Shown piece by piece: positions 17,911 through 27,212 of a stretch of 64,000 nt of DNA (positions are counted from its first letter, which is position 1; every line of letters starts with the position of its first letter). Location: contig NZ_LLWC01000008.1 of NCBI RefSeq assembly GCF_001561995.1, forward strand, positions 186,001 through 250,000, in the 5' to 3' direction. The translations under genes and the position numbers were made by a program. The DNA is from Polycladidibacter hongkongensis. Lineage in GTDB: Bacteria; Pseudomonadota; Alphaproteobacteria; Rhizobiales; Stappiaceae. Under the pieces are notes generated by a model. It did no database searches, had not been told where the DNA came from, and was given only the letters and a program-made list of their open reading frames with translations.

Positions 17911-19797
17911 TTAAGCAGCATCCACCTTTTCCGTGCCCGTGCGGCGAATATGAGAAAGCAGCAACGTCAGCGCCGCTGGCGTAATCCCGTCAATTCGAGA
18001 AGCTTGGCCAATAGTTGCCGGACGCACCGCCTCCAACTTCTGGCGTAACTCATTCGATAGACCCGCCAACCTATTGTAATCAAGGCTCGCAGGAATACGC
18101 AGTTCTTCATCGCGGCGCAGCGCCTCTACATCCGCCGCCTGCCGTTCAAGGTAAACCGCATAAAGCGCATCAATTGCCACCTGCTCAGCGATACCGCGGT
18201 CGAGTTCCTGCAGCTCGGGAAACACCTCGCACAACTGGTCTAGACTAATGTTTGGATAGGAAAGTAGGTCAAACACCGAGCGCCGTTGTCCATCCTGATT
18301 GATTGGCAACCCACGCTTGCGCCCATCATTAGGCAAAATAGAGAGCCGTTGCATAAGCTCTTTTGTTTCTGCTAGCGCCCGCTGCTTCTCCGCAAAAGCA
18401 TTAGAGCGAACCTCACCAATAAGCCCCCAACTCTCACCAAGCTTGGTCAAACGTTGGTCTGCATTGTCAGCCCGCAGCATCAAACGATACTCTGCCCGTG
18501 AGGTAAACATTCGGTATGGCTCGCTCACGCCACGTGTAACCAAATCATCAATCATCACACCGATGTAGGCATCAGCGCGACCAACAATGATCGCCTCTTC
18601 GCCCTTCGCTTGCCGTGCAGCATTCAACCCCGCGACAAGTCCTTGCGCCCCCGCTTCTTCATAGCCGGTAGTCCCATTAATCTGACCCGCTAGGAAAAGG
18701 CCACGCTGTTTCTTCAGTTCCAGTGTTGGCAATAGTTCTGTGGGGTCGATGTGATCATACTCAATGGCATAGGCGGGTTTAAACACCTCAACCTTCTCTA
18801 ATCCTGGTATCGTTCTCAAAAAATCGAGCTGAACATCTTCTGGAAGCGAGGTAGAAATTCCATTCGGGTAAACGCTGTCCGTGTCGCGTCCCTCTGGCTC
18901 AAGAAAGACTTGGTGTCCATCACGATCGCCAAAGCGCACAATCTTGTCTTCAATAGAAGGGCAATAGCGCGGTCCCCGCCCCTTGATCTCACCGGAATAC
19001 ATAGCCGAGCGATGCAGATTATCACGAATAATCTGATGCGTCTCAGGCGTTGTGCGCGTGATGTAGCATGGCACTTGATCTGTCGTAACAGCGCTGTTCA
19101 GGTAAGAAAACGGCTTGGGATCATCGTCTCCCGGCTGCTGCGCCAGGCTATCCCAATCGATGGTGCGACCATCAAGCCGTGCCGGCGTACCAGTTTTCAA
19201 CCGCCCTAGCCGCAGCCCCATTTCCTCAAGGCTCTCTGACAAACCAAGCGCAGGCGCGTCACCATCTCGGCCCGCAGGAATCTTCTTGTCACCAATATGG
19301 ATCAACCCGCGTAGGAATGTACCTGTGGTCAGTACAATTTGCCCACAGCCGAGCTTGCGCCCATCAGCCAGCTCAAGCCCAAGCAATTCCCCTTCAGCAG
19401 AACGGAGGATCTTGTGCCCTTCCCCTTCTACGACTTCGAGGTTTTTAATCGCCTTGATCTCGCGCTGCATAGCTTCCAGATACAACCGTCGATCCGCCTG
19501 CGCCCGCGGTCCTTGCACAGCCGGCCCCTTGCGCCGGTTTAGCATGCGAAACTGAATACCGCCGGCATCGGCCACGCGGCCCATCAACCCATCAAGCGCA
19601 TCGATCTCTTTTACAAGATGCCCCTTCCCCAAGCCGCCAATCGCGGGGTTACAAGACATCACGCCGATAGTTTCAAACTTATGTGTTACGAGAGCTACGC
19701 ACCCGCCGATGCGCGCTGCTGCCGCAGCCGCTTCACAACCTGCGTGGCCGCCACCAACGACAATCACATCGAAAGTGTCGTTAAACATTTCAGACAT
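17911..19797 (-). CDS. mnmG: tRNA uridine 5-carboxymethylaminomethyl enzyme MnmG
   Basis: GidA/MnmG, the FAD enzyme that with MnmE adds cmnm5 at the wobble uridine of several tRNAs. The 628-aa protein has the FAD dinucleotide motif [19 protein letters not shown] near the start, [17 protein letters not shown] and the C-terminal tRNA-binding part. AGGT lies before the ATG at 19797. The partner gene mnmE lies 288 bp upstream and rsmG directly downstream, the conserved order next to parAB. Confidence 0.97.
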   Translation of the reverse strand: MSEMFNDTFDVIVVGGGHAGCEAAAAAARIGGCVALVTHKFETIGVMSCNPAIGGLGKGHLVKEIDALDGLMGRVADAGGIQFRMLNRRKGPAVQGPRAQADRRLYLEAMQREIKAIKNLEVVEGEGHKILRSAEGELLGLELADGRKLGCGQIVLTTGTFLRGLIHIGDKKIPAGRDGDAPALGLSESLEEMGLRLGRLKTGTPARLDGRTIDWDSLAQQPGDDDPKPFSYLNSAVTTDQVPCYITRTTPETHQIIRDNLHRSAMYSGEIKGRGPRYCPSIEDKIVRFGDRDGHQVFLEPEGRDTDSVYPNGISTSLPEDVQLDFLRTIPGLEKVEVFKPAYAIEYDHIDPTELLPTLELKKQRGLFLAGQINGTTGYEEAGAQGLVAGLNAARQAKGEEAIIVGRADAYIGVMIDDLVTRGVSEPYRMFTSRAEYRLMLRADNADQRLTKLGESWGLIGEVRSNAFAEKQRALAETKELMQRLSILPNDGRKRGLPINQDGQRRSVFDLLSYPNISLDQLCEVFPELQELDRGIAEQVAIDALYAVYLERQAADVEALRRDEELRIPASLDYNRLAGLSNELRQKLEAVRPATIGQASRIDGITPAALTLLLSHIRRTGTEKVDAA

Positions 19798-20064
19798 TGC
19801 TGACCTGCTGTTTCTACCTGCTCAAGCGGAGTACTCACACTACAGTGTTTTCATTTCATCCGCGAGCTATATGGGGTTAATCGCTTATTACCACCTCAAT
19901 ACAACAGCTCTGTCTCTTGGTCAAAGAAAACACAGGGGCAAAATCTATTTCGGGCGAAACTACCGTACTTGGTAAAAAAAATGCCGCCACTCTTTCTATC
20001 AAGAGCAGCGGCAAAAAGCATTTCCACTGTAATATTCAGGTTCATCAACATCAGCAATGAAAAC

Positions 20065-20078
20065 GTTTCACGTGAAAC
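20065..20078. other. parS site 2 (perfect palindrome) in the mnmG-mnmE gap
   Basis: GTTTCACGTGAAAC, flanked by AC and AC, 8 bp beyond the mnmE stop. Confidence 0.92.
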
Positions 20079-20085
20079 ACTCGGT

Positions 20086-21453
20086 CTATTTACCAATGCA
20101 AAAATCATGAAAAATCACATCAAGAAGATCTTCAACATCGATCCTGCCGGTAATTCGCCCAAGCTGATGTGAGGCCAAACGTAAATCCTCTGAACGCAAT
20201 TCGATAGGCATATGCGCCGCATCCCGCGCGCGCTTTAGATCTCGCAGGCATTGCTGTAGCGCAACCCGATAGCGTTCGCGTGTTATGACTGGATTCTCAA
20301 GCAATCCAATACTTTGCTGTGCAAACTCCTCAAGCGCACCGAGCAGCTCATCCATCCCCCTTTCGGCATTTACCGAGCAGCTGATGGTTTTCTCAACCCG
20401 GGGATCACTCGGATATCCCCCCTTCTCCATATCTGCCTTTGTGTGAAGTTGCCAAACCTGCCCTGAAGAACCAATACCATCCGGCAATGCTTGCTCCTGT
20501 AAATCGGGAGCCACGCTCCATAAGACCAAATCAGCGCCTTGAGCGTGCTGGAGCGCACGTCGAATTCCCTCTTGCTCCACAAGTCCCTCAGTTTCTCGCA
20601 GCCCCGCTGTATCCACCAAAGTCACAGGATAACCCGCCAAGTCCAGATGCACTTCCAACACATCGCGTGTGGTTCCAGCTTCCGGCGTGACAATAGCTAC
20701 ATCCCGCTTTGCCAGCTGGTTCATCAAGCTGGATTTCCCCGCATTAGGTGCGCCAAGTAAGACAACCTGTAGACCGGAACGCAGCCGTTCCCCCCGCCTG
20801 GCATCGGCAAGGTGAGCTTCGATTTCGCCAATCAAACGGGCAACCCGTTCCCACACTTCCGCCGCAACGGAGTCCGGTACATCTTCTTCATCGGGGAAAT
20901 CGAGCTCGGCCTCGATAAACGCGCGGCAGCGAACCAATGTCTCGCGCCATCCTTCATAGAGCACACCCAAGGCACCAGACATTTGGCGTTGCGCTTGGCG
21001 CCGCTGCGCATCGGTTTCCGCATCAATTAGATCGGCAAGCCCTTCGACCTCGGTCAAATCCAACTTGTTATTATGGAAGGCACGGCGTGTGAATTCTCCC
21101 TGCTCCGCCGGACGGCATCCCTCAAAACGTCCAAGGCACTCAAGAACCGCGGCCACAACTGCACGCCCACCATGGCAATGGAGTTCAACAGTGTCCTCAC
21201 CCGTAAAACTATTTGGCCCCTCAAACCACAACACCAAAGCATGATCGAGAACTGAACCATCTGCAGGATCGTAGATCTTTTTTAAAACGGATTCACGTGA
21301 AACAGGCATGCGGCCATTCACCAAAGCCCGGAGAATTTTGCCCGCTCTTGAACCCGATAAACGGATAACAGCTACGCCCGATGGCAGCGCCCCACTTGAA
21401 AGCGCGTAAATGGTTTCTTGTGCAAGTGCAGTTTGGGCAGACGTATGGGGCAT
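20086..21453 (-). CDS. mnmE: tRNA modification GTPase MnmE
   Basis: MnmE/TrmE of 455 aa works with MnmG in wobble-uridine modification. The N-terminal domain (SSGALPSGVAVIRLSG) binds a tetrahydrofolate; the inserted G domain has P-loop GAPNAGKSSL, GTTRD and DTAGLRE; the protein ends with the catalytic FCIGK motif. Its residues VSRES are encoded over a parS-like site at 21290-21303. A second parS-like site and a TTAA-N7-TTAA motif lie upstream of its start. Confidence 0.97.
   Translation of the reverse strand: MPHTSAQTALAQETIYALSSGALPSGVAVIRLSGSRAGKILRALVNGRMPVSRESVLKKIYDPADGSVLDHALVLWFEGPNSFTGEDTVELHCHGGRAVVAAVLECLGRFEGCRPAEQGEFTRRAFHNNKLDLTEVEGLADLIDAETDAQRRQAQRQMSGALGVLYEGWRETLVRCRAFIEAELDFPDEEDVPDSVAAEVWERVARLIGEIEAHLADARRGERLRSGLQVVLLGAPNAGKSSLMNQLAKRDVAIVTPEAGTTRDVLEVHLDLAGYPVTLVDTAGLRETEGLVEQEGIRRALQHAQGADLVLWSVAPDLQEQALPDGIGSSGQVWQLHTKADMEKGGYPSDPRVEKTISCSVNAERGMDELLGALEEFAQQSIGLLENPVITRERYRVALQQCLRDLKRARDAAHMPIELRSEDLRLASHQLGRITGRIDVEDLLDVIFHDFCIGK
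21290..21303. other. parS-like site 3 inside mnmE
   Basis: GATTCACGTGAAAC, one mismatch (T to A at the second base) from the perfect sites, within the 5' part of mnmE. Confidence 0.8.
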
Positions 21454-21524
21454 TTTTCATCTCTTATCGCAGTGCGGCGGAACCCGCACGAAGCTATTTC
21501 TGCGAAGAACAATAGCTCCTTGTG

Positions 21525-21538
21525 GATTCACGTGAAAC
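21525..21538. other. parS-like site 4 upstream of mnmE
   Basis: GATTCACGTGAAAC, identical to site 3, in the gap between mnmE and the acetyltransferase gene. Confidence 0.8.
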
Positions 21539-21591
21539 ACCCTGTTTTTCGTTTCCGCTGAAATTTCCAACGTAATTCAGAGAGCGGGACG

Positions 21592-21606
21592 TTAACCTTT
21601 CGTTAA
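21592..21606. promoter_or_regulatory. TTAA-N7-TTAA motif resembling a CtrA site
   Basis: TTAACCTTTCGTTAA matches the full CtrA-binding consensus and lies about 140 bp upstream of mnmE, overlapping the stop of the acetyltransferase gene. About one chance match is expected in a window of this size. Confidence 0.3.
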
Positions 21607-22173
21607 TAACCTAACCTTTGAAAAGTCACTGGAGCGTAACCGGTAAAGCACATGCGAGCGCAATGGGTGCTCCTTTTCAAGCATTGGCATTTCAAAGTCA
21701 TCAGCGGCAGAATAGCTCATCCCAAGCTTTTCCATCACACGCTGCGATTTTTTGTTCCCCTTCGCGGTAAAGGCGACAATCTCTTCAAGGCCCAGATGAT
21801 TAAATCCGTATTCGAGCCAAGCGTTCGCCGCTTCAACTGCAATCCCCTTCCCCCAGCAGGAACGCTTTAACCGCCAGCCAATTTCTACGCAGGGGCCAAA
21901 ATGCAGCTGATCCTGATAACGAGGAACGTTTAAACCGACAAAGCCGAACGGCTCTCCACTTCGCTTATCAGCGACAACCTCAAAGCAATAACCATTTTTT
22001 TCTGCCAATTCGTTCATGCGCCCCATCATTTCCTCTGTCTCTTGTCGTGACATAACAGAGGGAAAGAACTCCATGACTTCAGGGTCGCTACACATCTCAT
22101 AGAAGCAATCAATATCGCTATCTTTAATAGCTCGCAGCAAAAGGCGATCTGTCTGTATTTCCGGAACACGCAT
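21592..22173 (-). CDS. GNAT-family N-acetyltransferase (RimJ/RimL type)
   Basis: A 193-aa acetyltransferase of the RimJ/RimL branch: the N-terminus ETDRLLLR-like (IQTDRLLLRAIKDSD), the acetyl-CoA loop region RSCWGKGIAVEAANAWLEYGF, and the C-terminal NKKSQRVMEKLGM are all in place. The substrate cannot be told from sequence; it may acetylate a protein N-terminus or a small molecule. GGAG precedes the ATG. It lies between rho and mnmE; rho has its own terminator, so this gene probably has a separate promoter. Confidence 0.85.
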   Translation of the reverse strand: MRVPEIQTDRLLLRAIKDSDIDCFYEMCSDPEVMEFFPSVMSRQETEEMMGRMNELAEKNGYCFEVVADKRSGEPFGFVGLNVPRYQDQLHFGPCVEIGWRLKRSCWGKGIAVEAANAWLEYGFNHLGLEEIVAFTAKGNKKSQRVMEKLGMSYSAADDFEMPMLEKEHPLRSHVLYRLRSSDFSKVRLLTKG

Positions 22174-22189
22174 TTTAAAATCTCCAAAT

Positions 22190-22217
22190 AAAAAGCCCCG
22201 GCAGTTTCCCGCCGAGG
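22190..22217 (-). terminator. Rho-independent terminator of rho
   Basis: A GCCTCGGC stem with an 8-nt loop is followed on the minus strand by five T residues, 45 bp after the rho stop. Confidence 0.8.
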
Positions 22218-22262
22218 CAAAAACGTTAGCATTGCGAAACTATCGTTTCAATCTGCTGGTCG

Positions 22263-23528
22263 TTACGTGTTCATTGAATCGAAGAAGTCGTCGTTAGACT
22301 TGGTCTGCCGCAGCTTATCAATAAGGAACTCGGCAGCATCAACGGTACCCATCGGATTGAGAATCCGGCGCAATACGAAGGTCTTCTTGAGTTTATCAGC
22401 AGGCACGAGCAGCTCTTCCTTACGTGTACCAGAGCGCTGAATATCAACTGCCGGGAACACACGTTTATCAGAGATCTTACGATCAAGAATAATCTCGGAG
22501 TTACCAGTTCCTTTGAATTCTTCAAAGATAACTTCATCCATGCGGCTGCCGGTGTCGATCAGGGCTGTCGCGATAATCGTCAATGAACCGCCTTCTTCGA
22601 TATTACGTGCCGCACCAAAGAAGCGCTTAGGACGCTGCAATGCATTCGCATCAACACCACCGGTAAGAACCTTACCGGAAGACGGAACCACCGTGTTATA
22701 GGCGCGGCCTAGGCGGGTGATACTATCCAGCAGAATGACAACATCACGGCCATGCTCAACAAGGCGCTTCGCCTTCTCGATAACCATTTCCGCCACCTGA
22801 ACATGTCGCGCTGCAGGTTCGTCAAAAGTGGAAGAAACCACTTCGCCGTTCACCGTGCGCTGCATGTCAGTCACCTCTTCCGGGCGCTCATCAATCAGAA
22901 GAACGATGAGATAACACTCTGGATGATTAGTTGTGATTGACTTTGCGATGTTCTGCAAAAAGACAGTCTTACCCGTACGCGGCGGCGCGGTAATCAGCGC
23001 ACGCTGCCCCTTACCTAGCGGCGCGACAAGATCAATGATCCGCGGCGAGATGTCTTTTGATGTCGGATTTTCGATTTCCAGATTAAAGCGCTCATCAGGA
23101 TAAAGCGGTGTCAGGTTATCAAAGTGAACTTTATGTCGAGCCTTTTCCGGCTCTTCAAAATTGATTTTGTTGACCTTCAGCAGCGCAAAATAACGCTCGC
23201 CTTCCTTTGGGCTACGGATCTGCCCTTCTACAGTGTCACCGGTGCGTAAGGAGAAGCGGCGGATCTGCGAAGGCGAAACGTAAATATCGTCCGGCCCTGG
23301 AAGGTAGTTGGCATCAGGAGATCGAAGGAAGGCAAATCCGTCCTGCAAAACTTCTACAACGCCTTCACCAATAATTTCGACGTCTTGTTCTGCCAGACGC
23401 TTCAAAATTGCAAACATAAGTTCCTGTTTGCGCAGTGTACTGGCATTCTCCACTTCATGCTCTTCCGCAATCGCAAGAAGTTCAGTGGGTGTTTTAGCTT
23501 TTAAATCTTTGAGTTTCATTTCCCGCAT
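22263..23528 (-). CDS. rho: Transcription termination factor Rho
   Basis: Hexameric RNA helicase that ends transcription at unstructured C-rich sites. From the ATG at 23528 ([10 protein letters not shown]) it is 421 aa, the usual length; an in-frame TTG 17 codons earlier is less likely. The RNA-binding cold-shock fold ([21 protein letters not shown]), the Walker A PPRTGKT and Walker [16 protein letters not shown] are intact. The 5' leader is about 250 bp; Rho is autoregulated in other bacteria, but no attenuator can be proven here. It sits between hemJ and an acetyltransferase near the predicted origin. Confidence 0.97.
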   Translation of the reverse strand: MREMKLKDLKAKTPTELLAIAEEHEVENASTLRKQELMFAILKRLAEQDVEIIGEGVVEVLQDGFAFLRSPDANYLPGPDDIYVSPSQIRRFSLRTGDTVEGQIRSPKEGERYFALLKVNKINFEEPEKARHKVHFDNLTPLYPDERFNLEIENPTSKDISPRIIDLVAPLGKGQRALITAPPRTGKTVFLQNIAKSITTNHPECYLIVLLIDERPEEVTDMQRTVNGEVVSSTFDEPAARHVQVAEMVIEKAKRLVEHGRDVVILLDSITRLGRAYNTVVPSSGKVLTGGVDANALQRPKRFFGAARNIEEGGSLTIIATALIDTGSRMDEVIFEEFKGTGNSEIILDRKISDKRVFPAVDIQRSGTRKEELLVPADKLKKTFVLRRILNPMGTVDAAEFLIDKLRQTKSNDDFFDSMNT

Positions 23529-23784
23529 AAAAGGGATCGATCTCTCTATTGGTTCTGTACTTGATGTTGTTTCAGTCAAGACTAGAAGAACTCAAATTGT
23601 TAAGGGAGAGGAGTGACTAAGCTAAGGATGCTAGAGAAGGAGATTAAATTCAATCCAGCAGGACCGTCGCTCAATCACGACTAAGTGAGGTTGGCGGGAA
23701 CATACCCCCTCACGCGGCGAAGGGCAAGCCCAAATTCACTGCGTTACAGTTTTGATTTTTGAAATAAATGAAAAATTTTTAAAC

Positions 23785-24216
23785 TTAAAAAGGTTTGAAT
23801 ATTACAAAATAGACAATGAAGAGCATGAGCAGCGTCGGGACCTCGTTAAAGATCCGGTAAAACCGTTCGCTATGTTTGTTTGCATCATTTGCAAAATCGC
23901 GGAGATACCGAGCAATAAAGCCCTGATAACCGGTTAGGGCCACAACAAAAAGCATCTTTGCATGAAACCAAGGGTCTAAAAACGCGTCAAGTTCATAGGC
24001 GGTCCATAACCCGAAAACATAGGAGGAAACCATAGCAGGGCTAATGATCGCCTTGTACAATCTGCGTTCCATGATTTTAAAAGTTTCACTCTTGTCTGAA
24101 CCTATTTCAGCACTTGTGTGATAGACAAAAAGGCGAGGAATGTAGAATAGCCCTGCCATCCACGCGATAACAGAAATAATGTGTAGGTATTTAACCCAGC
24201 TATATACGTCTTCCAT
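23785..24216 (-). CDS. hemJ: Protoporphyrinogen IX oxidase HemJ
   Basis: Membrane protein of 143 aa that oxidises protoporphyrinogen IX, the penultimate step of haem synthesis in most alphaproteobacteria. About four hydrophobic segments are seen. The conserved motif HIISVIAWMAGLFYIPRLFVYH carries the haem-ligand His, and RLYKAIISPAM and WFHAKMLFV follow. It lies 27 bp after hemE in the same direction, so the two haem genes are probably cotranscribed. Confidence 0.93.
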   Translation of the reverse strand: MEDVYSWVKYLHIISVIAWMAGLFYIPRLFVYHTSAEIGSDKSETFKIMERRLYKAIISPAMVSSYVFGLWTAYELDAFLDPWFHAKMLFVVALTGYQGFIARYLRDFANDANKHSERFYRIFNEVPTLLMLFIVYFVIFKPF

Positions 24217-24243
24217 TCGCTCGCCCTTTTCTAATCTAACGAG

Positions 24244-25272
24244 TTACAACCCTTTTACGCGTTTAACCATCTGCGCTACATGTTCTGGCGAGGTTTGCGG
24301 CACAACACCATGACCCAGATTAAAAATATGCGGTCCCTTAGAAAAAATATCGAGACAATAATCGATACCTTCTTCTAGGGCAGTGCCACCGGCGACAAGG
24401 CGCATAGGATCCATATTCCCCTGAACTGGTACAATCTGCTGGATTTTCTGCGCAACTTCTGCAGGCACGGTCCAGTCAAGACCAACCGCATCAACTCCAG
24501 TTTCTCTTACATAAAGCTCTAGCCGCGAGGAAGAGGCTTTTGGGAAGCCAATTATTTTAGCGTCAGGACGTAGCGCCTTTACACCGGCAACAACTTTTCG
24601 TGTCGGTTCCAGGCACCAGAGCTTGAAACCGATATCGTCTAGCACCCCTGCCCACGTATCAAAAATCTGCAGAGCATCCGCACCGGCATCAATCTGGTTC
24701 ACAAGATATGAAATGGAGGCTTCCACCAACTCATCAATAAACGCTTGCAACAACGCTGGATCGCTATAGGAGCCGATCCTGGCCGCCGTTTGATCCTGAG
24801 TGGTATGTCCTGCTACCGAATAGCAAGCAACTGTCCAGGGGGCCCCGCAAAAGCCCAGTAAAGTCGTTTCATCTGGAAGCTCTGCCCGCAATCGTTTCAC
24901 AGTTGCGATAACTGGCTCTAAATGGCCTTCCACTTTTGCCTGATCAAGCCTGCCGACCACTTCATTTGAAAGAGGTTCCAGAACAGGTCCACGCCCTTCT
25001 TCAAAGCGAACTGGATACCCCAGCGCATCTGGGACGACGAATATATCTGAAAAAAGAATGGCTGCATCAAAGCCATAGCGGCGGATCGGTTGAAGTGTAA
25101 CTTCAGTGGCTAGATCTGTGTTGTAGCAAAAATCGAGGAAATTTGGCGATTTTGCGCGCTCTGCGCGATACTCGGGCAAGTACCTACCCGCTTGTCGCAT
25201 CATCCAGATTGGAGGGCGTTCGAGTTTTTCGCCGTTTAGTACACGCATAACGGCACGTTCGTTTGATTGCAT
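24244..25272 (-). CDS. hemE: Uroporphyrinogen decarboxylase
   Basis: Converts uroporphyrinogen III to coproporphyrinogen III in haem synthesis. The 342-aa protein has the signature PPIWMMRQAGRYLPEYR near residues 20-36, the catalytic Asp region FSDIFVVPDALG, and GFCGAPWTVACY. AAGGCG precedes the ATG. In Caulobacter and Rickettsia hemE flanks the chromosome origin; here its upstream gap is the candidate oriC. Confidence 0.97.
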   Translation of the reverse strand: MQSNERAVMRVLNGEKLERPPIWMMRQAGRYLPEYRAERAKSPNFLDFCYNTDLATEVTLQPIRRYGFDAAILFSDIFVVPDALGYPVRFEEGRGPVLEPLSNEVVGRLDQAKVEGHLEPVIATVKRLRAELPDETTLLGFCGAPWTVACYSVAGHTTQDQTAARIGSYSDPALLQAFIDELVEASISYLVNQIDAGADALQIFDTWAGVLDDIGFKLWCLEPTRKVVAGVKALRPDAKIIGFPKASSSRLELYVRETGVDAVGLDWTVPAEVAQKIQQIVPVQGNMDPMRLVAGGTALEEGIDYCLDIFSKGPHIFNLGHGVVPQTSPEHVAQMVKRVKGL

Positions 25273-25698
25273 AGCGCTCGCCTTTTCCCCTGTTCGCTTT
25301 AATAGAATCCTCGTTAGAGGAATTTGTTTTTTCTATTAGGGAGTGGATTACAGGGATCCTTCATAACGCACAATCTACCCAAGAATAATCTTTCACGGGA
25401 AAAGATCGTTAGGACTCTGGTAAGAATGCATCAACAGGAGTCGATAACGTTTCAAAAGATACGGTATTTCAGATACTTAAAATTTTTCGCGGCTGTGCCC
25501 AAATTTGAATTGTGTCTTTGCTAGCCTGTGAATACCTTAAGAATGAAATGTGTAATCCCGGTTTTCCCAATCGTTTCACGAGCAATGTTCAATAAAAACA
25601 CTTCTGTTGATGGATTTCGAAATTCGGGGAGTAAAAACGCGACGCTTGCCGAATATCCCAGTTTCTCCCATGCGCCGTAACAACCTGAGGATAGTTTC
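25273..25698. other. Candidate chromosome origin (oriC) between hemE and ppsR
   Basis: A 426-bp gap between divergent hemE and ppsR without a convincing gene. It has two weak DnaA-box-like 9-mers: TGTGAATAC (25527-25535, one mismatch to TGTGNATAA) and AGTGGATTA (25342-25350), and an AT-rich stretch at about 25475-25490. The gene context matches the origins of Caulobacter, Rickettsia and rhizobia, and four parS sites lie within 8 kb. Strong DnaA boxes are absent, so the call rests mainly on context. Confidence 0.5.
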
Positions 25699-26547
25699 AT
25701 GGGAAATGAATCTAACTATTTCAATTTACACATGGTTTCCGATTCAACAGGCGAAACATTGATGACCGTTGCACGTGCAACGACCGCGCAATACTCAAAC
25801 ATTGCGCCGGTGGAGCATGTTTATCCGCTCATCAGGCAAGATCGGCAATTGGAGAAGGTTATTGCAGATATCGAGGCAGCACCGGGTATTGTCCTCTACA
25901 CATTGGTAGAAAGTACATTTGCGCAGAGATTGGAAAAAGCCTGTAAGCATATTCAGGTTCCCTGCGTCAACATTCTTGATCCCGTTCACCAAACCTTGAA
26001 ATCCTATCTCAATGTCCGGGCAACTTGGCGTGTCGGTGGGCAATATGTTTTAGATGATCACTACTTCCAGCGAATGGAAGCATTGAACTACACCATGATG
26101 CATGATGATGGTCAGCTCGCCGATGATTTAGAAGAAGCGGATGTCGTTTTGGTTGGCATTAGTCGAACATCAAAAACCCCGACTTGTATCTATCTGGCAA
26201 ATCGTGGCTTCAAGGCGGCAAATGTGCCTCTTGTTCCTGATATTGATCCACCAAGATCACTAAAAAGGCTAAGAAATCCGGTTGTTGTTGGCCTATTGGC
26301 CTCTGCTGAGCGCATTCGCGATATTCGGCAAAACCGCATTTTAAGCGCGTCACCTGGCGAGCGAAACGAACGCTATGTGGATCGAAAGCTCATTGCTCAG
26401 GAGATCGCGATGTGCAAGCGCCTTTGTAAGGAAAACGGGTGGACTATGATAGATGTAACAAGGAAATCCATAGAGGAATCCGCAACCGAAATAATCGAGG
26501 TCATGCGGAAAACGCGGATTGAGCGTGGCCTCTCGCCCCTCCCTTGA
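25699..26547 (+). CDS. ppsR: Pyruvate, phosphate/water dikinase regulatory protein
   Basis: Bifunctional serine/threonine kinase and phosphorylase (DUF299 family) of 282 aa that inactivates and reactivates PEP synthase or pyruvate phosphate dikinase. The P-loop-like motif GISRTSKTP is at 153-161. The N-terminus FNLHMVSDSTGETL is typical. GAGGAT precedes the ATG. In alphaproteobacteria this gene lies across the origin from hemE. The target dikinase is not in the window, so PPS and PPDK cannot be told apart. Confidence 0.93.
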   Translation: MGNESNYFNLHMVSDSTGETLMTVARATTAQYSNIAPVEHVYPLIRQDRQLEKVIADIEAAPGIVLYTLVESTFAQRLEKACKHIQVPCVNILDPVHQTLKSYLNVRATWRVGGQYVLDDHYFQRMEALNYTMMHDDGQLADDLEEADVVLVGISRTSKTPTCIYLANRGFKAANVPLVPDIDPPRSLKRLRNPVVVGLLASAERIRDIRQNRILSASPGERNERYVDRKLIAQEIAMCKRLCKENGWTMIDVTRKSIEESATEIIEVMRKTRIERGLSPLP

Positions 26548-26612
26548 TTTTTGCCCTTTTCCAGTGAACAACTGCCAGAACGACAAAGCGCAACCAACAG
26601 GAATACAGGTAT

Positions 26613-27212
26613 ATGACAGCATCCCTCATTCTCGCAAGCACGAGCAAAATCAGAGGTGATTTGCTCAAAAATGCCGGCCTAGAGTTTACAGCCATTCCTG
26701 CGGATTTGGACGAGCGCGCCATTGAAAAACCTTTAGCCGAAAATGGTGCCTCGCCTGAAGACATCGCGCTAGAACTTGCCAATGCCAAAGCCTTGGCTGT
26801 AGCCAAGCAACATCCTGAGGCCTTGGTAGTTGGGGCAGATCAGGTGCTGGCTTTTGAAAACGGGCGCCTCAACAAAGCCAAATCAATGGCCGAAGCGCGT
26901 GCGCGCCTTCTGGATTTTTCTGGAAAACCTCACGCGCTGCATTCTTCTGTCGCAGTTGCGCAAGGCGATCAGGTCTTGTTTGCTACAACATCAAGCGCGC
27001 ATTTGCATGTGCGAGAGTTAAGCGAAACATTTCTGGATTGGTATCTAGCCACTGCAGGAGACCGGATCCTTTCCAGCGTCGGTGCATATCAGCTCGAAGG
27101 GCTGGGTATTCAGCTGTTTGAACGGATCGAGGGCGACTATTTTACAATCCTTGGCCTGCCACTTCTTCCGCTTCTTCATTTCTTCCGCGAACAAAAAAGA
27201 CTGATCCCATGA
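26613..27212 (+). CDS. maf: Maf family nucleotide pyrophosphatase
   Basis: A 199-aa Maf protein; the family hydrolyses modified or non-canonical nucleoside triphosphates. Motifs are LILASTSKIRGDLL at the N-terminus, VVGADQVLAFE and SSVGAYQLEGLGIQLFERIEGDYF near the end (first 20 residues shown are shared family sequence). It overlaps aroE by 4 nt. Which branch (YhdE or YceF type) applies was not resolved. Confidence 0.92.
   Translation: MTASLILASTSKIRGDLLKNAGLEFTAIPADLDERAIEKPLAENGASPEDIALELANAKALAVAKQHPEALVVGADQVLAFENGRLNKAKSMAEARARLLDFSGKPHALHSSVAVAQGDQVLFATTSSAHLHVRELSETFLDWYLATAGDRILSSVGAYQLEGLGIQLFERIEGDYFTILGLPLLPLLHFFREQKRLIP

Noticed and set aside
20065-20078. parS site 2 as a promoter or terminator element
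   Set aside because: The exact match to the ParB consensus, the copies nearby and the adjacent parAB genes explain it better.
25273-25698. A short ORF within the hemE-ppsR gap (25324-25524) as a real gene
   Set aside because: No ribosome-binding site, no family features and biased, low-complexity content; better left as part of the origin candidate.
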